Assembly (NCBI RefSeq): GCF_002160495.1
Contig: NZ_NFKR01000007.1
Coordinates: 1 to 64,000, forward strand
Source: Erysipelatoclostridium sp. An173
GTDB lineage: Bacteria > Bacillota_I > Bacilli_A > Erysipelotrichales > Coprobacillaceae
DNA length: 64,000 nt
Reading direction: 5' to 3'
Shown: positions 62,646 through 64,000 of the stretch, piece by piece
Position numbering within the stretch: the stretch's first letter is position 1
Layout of the letters: every line of letters begins with the position of its first letter
The notes under the pieces: generated by a model
Databases searched by the model: none
What the model saw: the letters and a program-made list of their open reading frames with translations, nothing else
Told to the model about the DNA's origin: nothing
Position numbers and translations under genes: made by a program

Positions 62646-62964
62646 AAAATCTTATCCTTACATGTAATTTACTTTTTTCATATTTTGATATTATGTCGGA
62701 GTATTTTAAAAACTGTAGTAGGGCTTTTTTATTATTAGTAAAGTAATTTTTTATCTAATGGACTAACTTTATGTCAATGAAATAAATACCTATTAACAGT
62801 AATATAATTTTTGATGTTTTGAAAACATTTTCTAATTACATTATATATTTGCAATCTGTTTATATCAACTCATATATAGATTATCTATACATGTATATAA
62901 AGAATACCACTATGTTAAGAAAAAAATTTAAGTTAGATATGCTTTTTTAAGTTATATTTTTATT
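62646..62964. other. intergenic stretch upstream of the small membrane gene
   Basis: About 320 bp, extremely AT-rich. No gene, terminator or repeat is supported. Confidence 0.5.
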
Positions 62965-63234
62965 TTATTTTTTTGAAGAATATGATTCTTTATATTTATA
63001 ATATAAAATAATTCCTGCCAGCAAAGTTGTTATTCCATTTGATAAAATAATTGTTATATCATGAAGGATAAGACCATATGCAGTCCATAATATAACGCCA
63101 AGGACAAAAATAATATACATTCCTAAAGATATTCCAGAAACATCTTTTGTTTTTAAAACTTGCAAGACTTGTGGGATAAATGAAATTGTTGTAAGTAGTG
63201 CTCCTATTGGACCAATAAATTGAATCATATTCAT
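62965..63234 (-). CDS. SemiSWEET sugar transporter
   Basis: An 89-residue protein with three membrane helices, the bacterial half-unit of SWEET transporters, which works as a dimer. The PQ-loop-type motif SFIPQVLQVLKTKDVSGIS (about 19-37) is diagnostic, with GMYIIFVLGVILWTAYG as helix 2 and a basic C-terminus. AGGAGGCATG lies before the start. Known SemiSWEETs carry glucose or sucrose. In this window it may supply the nearby alpha-galactosidase or ROK kinase, but that is only a neighbour argument. Confidence 0.92.
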   Translation of the reverse strand: MNMIQFIGPIGALLTTISFIPQVLQVLKTKDVSGISLGMYIIFVLGVILWTAYGLILHDITIILSNGITTLLAGIILYYKYKESYSSKK

Positions 63235-63311
63235 GCCTCCTTTTTATTTATAAATCTTCTTACAAGAGTATTATAGATAAAAATTAAGTTAAAAAAAGGA
63301 AATTAGAATAC

Positions 63312-63368
63312 AAAAAAAACAGTGCTACATACTTTTAAAGAAAATTACTTTAAAAGATGAAACACTGT
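63312..63368 (-). terminator. terminator of the RpiR-type gene
   Basis: On the minus strand the outer ACAGTG/CACTGT and inner CTTTTAAAG/CTTTAAAAG pairs form a long stem, ending in a run of T (plus-strand A run 63312-63319). Confidence 0.85.
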
Positions 63369-63371
63369 AAA

Positions 63372-64000
63372 CTAATATTCATATAATTGATCATGGAGCT
63401 GATATAAATTAATGGCAGTATCATAGTTGTTTTTGATGATTATTGAAATAAGAATATCAAAAATATATGAAACTGAAGTGTGGAAAAGAGAATCACGTAA
63501 TTCAATAATATTTTCTTTATAGGTGCATAATAGACATACATCCACATTTTTTACAAACGGAGAATCTTTATTAGATGTAATTAAAATAACAAAGTGTCCT
63601 TTTTTTCGTAAGTTTTGAATCGCTTTTAACATATTTTTATTTTTGCCCATTCTAGAAATAACAATGATTACTGATTTTTCAATTAAAAACTCATATAATA
63701 ATATTTTATCTATTGATTGATAAACATTTGATAATTTACCAGCTTGCATAATATTATGAGAAACATATTCACCAATTGATGCATTTGCATCTAGTGCAAA
63801 AATATTTATTTGATCAACATTTTTTATAGCTTGCTGAATTTTTTCTAAATCATCAATAGATAATCTATTTTTTGTTTCTAGTAGTACTTTTTCATGTAAT
63901 GAAGAAACCTTATTAACAATAGATATCAGACTTTCTTTTTTCTCTACTTCAATTTCCTGATAACTATTTTCTTTTAAATCAGTTAATAAATGAATTTTAA
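63372..64000 (-). CDS. MurR/RpiR-family transcriptional regulator, C-terminal part
   Basis: The frame stays open to the right edge of the window, so the start and the N-terminal helix-turn-helix are outside; about 208 residues are visible. KIHLLTDLKEN at the cut is the usual linker after the RpiR helix-turn-helix. The SIS sugar-phosphate isomerase-like domain follows (about INIFALDANASIG to NVDVCLLC). The SIS signature ISRMGKN replaces the usual S-x-S-G-x-T, so the effector may differ from the usual sugar phosphates. RpiR regulators control sugar-phosphate and amino-sugar operons, which fits the carbohydrate region here. Confidence 0.85.
   Translation of the reverse strand, partial: KIHLLTDLKENSYQEIEVEKKESLISIVNKVSSLHEKVLLETKNRLSIDDLEKIQQAIKNVDQINIFALDANASIGEYVSHNIMQAGKLSNVYQSIDKILLYEFLIEKSVIIVISRMGKNKNMLKAIQNLRKKGHFVILITSNKDSPFVKNVDVCLLCTYKENIIELRDSLFHTSVSYIFDILISIIIKNNYDTAINLYQLHDQLYEY

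Overview
The window is AT-rich, with compact operons, strong AGGAGG-type ribosome binding sites and a Firmicutes-style gene set: DnaI and Firmicutes DnaB, a DnaE3-type polymerase, a T-box leader, SASP and YqfC/YqfD sporulation genes. Together these point to a low-GC, spore-forming member of the Firmicutes, most likely Erysipelotrichia (Coprobacillaceae, the Clostridium ramosum/spiroforme group). That placement is inferred from gene content and codon use, not from a search. I see no tRNA, rRNA, CRISPR array, insertion sequence or prophage.

Layout. 1-8.2 kb: the 3' end of a DAHP synthase, rpsU, the yqfC-yqfD-phoH sporulation/PhoH operon running straight into a two-component system and an HtrA protease, a zinc-ribbon membrane protein, then an FMN riboswitch driving ribU and mgsA. 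8.2-13.9 kb: a small membrane ORF broken by a stop codon, a divergent ferredoxin, an acidic tail-anchored protein, cmk-der-gpsA, spoVIF and yceD-rpmF. 14-21.2 kb: a shortened division/cell-wall cluster (mraZ, rsmH, ftsL, two PASTA-bearing class B PBPs) with a clear MraZ operator, then a CorC/HlyC protein. 21.2-32.5 kb: an RlmD-like protein that has lost its catalytic residues, a TSCPD protein, and a replication block (dnaE, polA, mutM, coaE, dnaB, dnaI). 32.6-35.1 kb: pfkA-pyk.

35-45.9 kb: two unknown membrane proteins, sspI, a YgjP-like peptidase, a SpoU methyltransferase, a Phe T-box with pheS-pheT, a membrane-anchored MutS-like ATPase, and on the minus strand tmcAL and a two-part ThrE exporter. 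46-51.7 kb: ogt, a DUF1848 protein, a MecA/PbpC-type PBP, and a minus-strand peroxide operon (ahpC plus a rearranged AhpF-like reductase). 51.8-62.1 kb: galactose use: a LacI-type regulator divergent from galT-galM-galK with a perfect 20-bp palindrome at the gal promoter, a second pyruvate kinase, a ROK kinase and a GH36 alpha-galactosidase. 62.3-64 kb: a small unknown, a SemiSWEET transporter and an RpiR-type regulator cut by the window edge.

How it fits together: alpha-galactosidase releases galactose, GalM and GalK/GalT feed it towards glycolysis, and PfkA and two pyruvate kinases finish the route. No galE lies in the window. Most notable are the catalytically dead RlmD-like protein, the five-copy MraZ operator, mgsA placed behind an FMN riboswitch, the permuted AhpF, the membrane-anchored MutS-like ATPase and a near-identical tract shared by the two pyk genes. 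No wholly new multi-gene system was convincingly identified.
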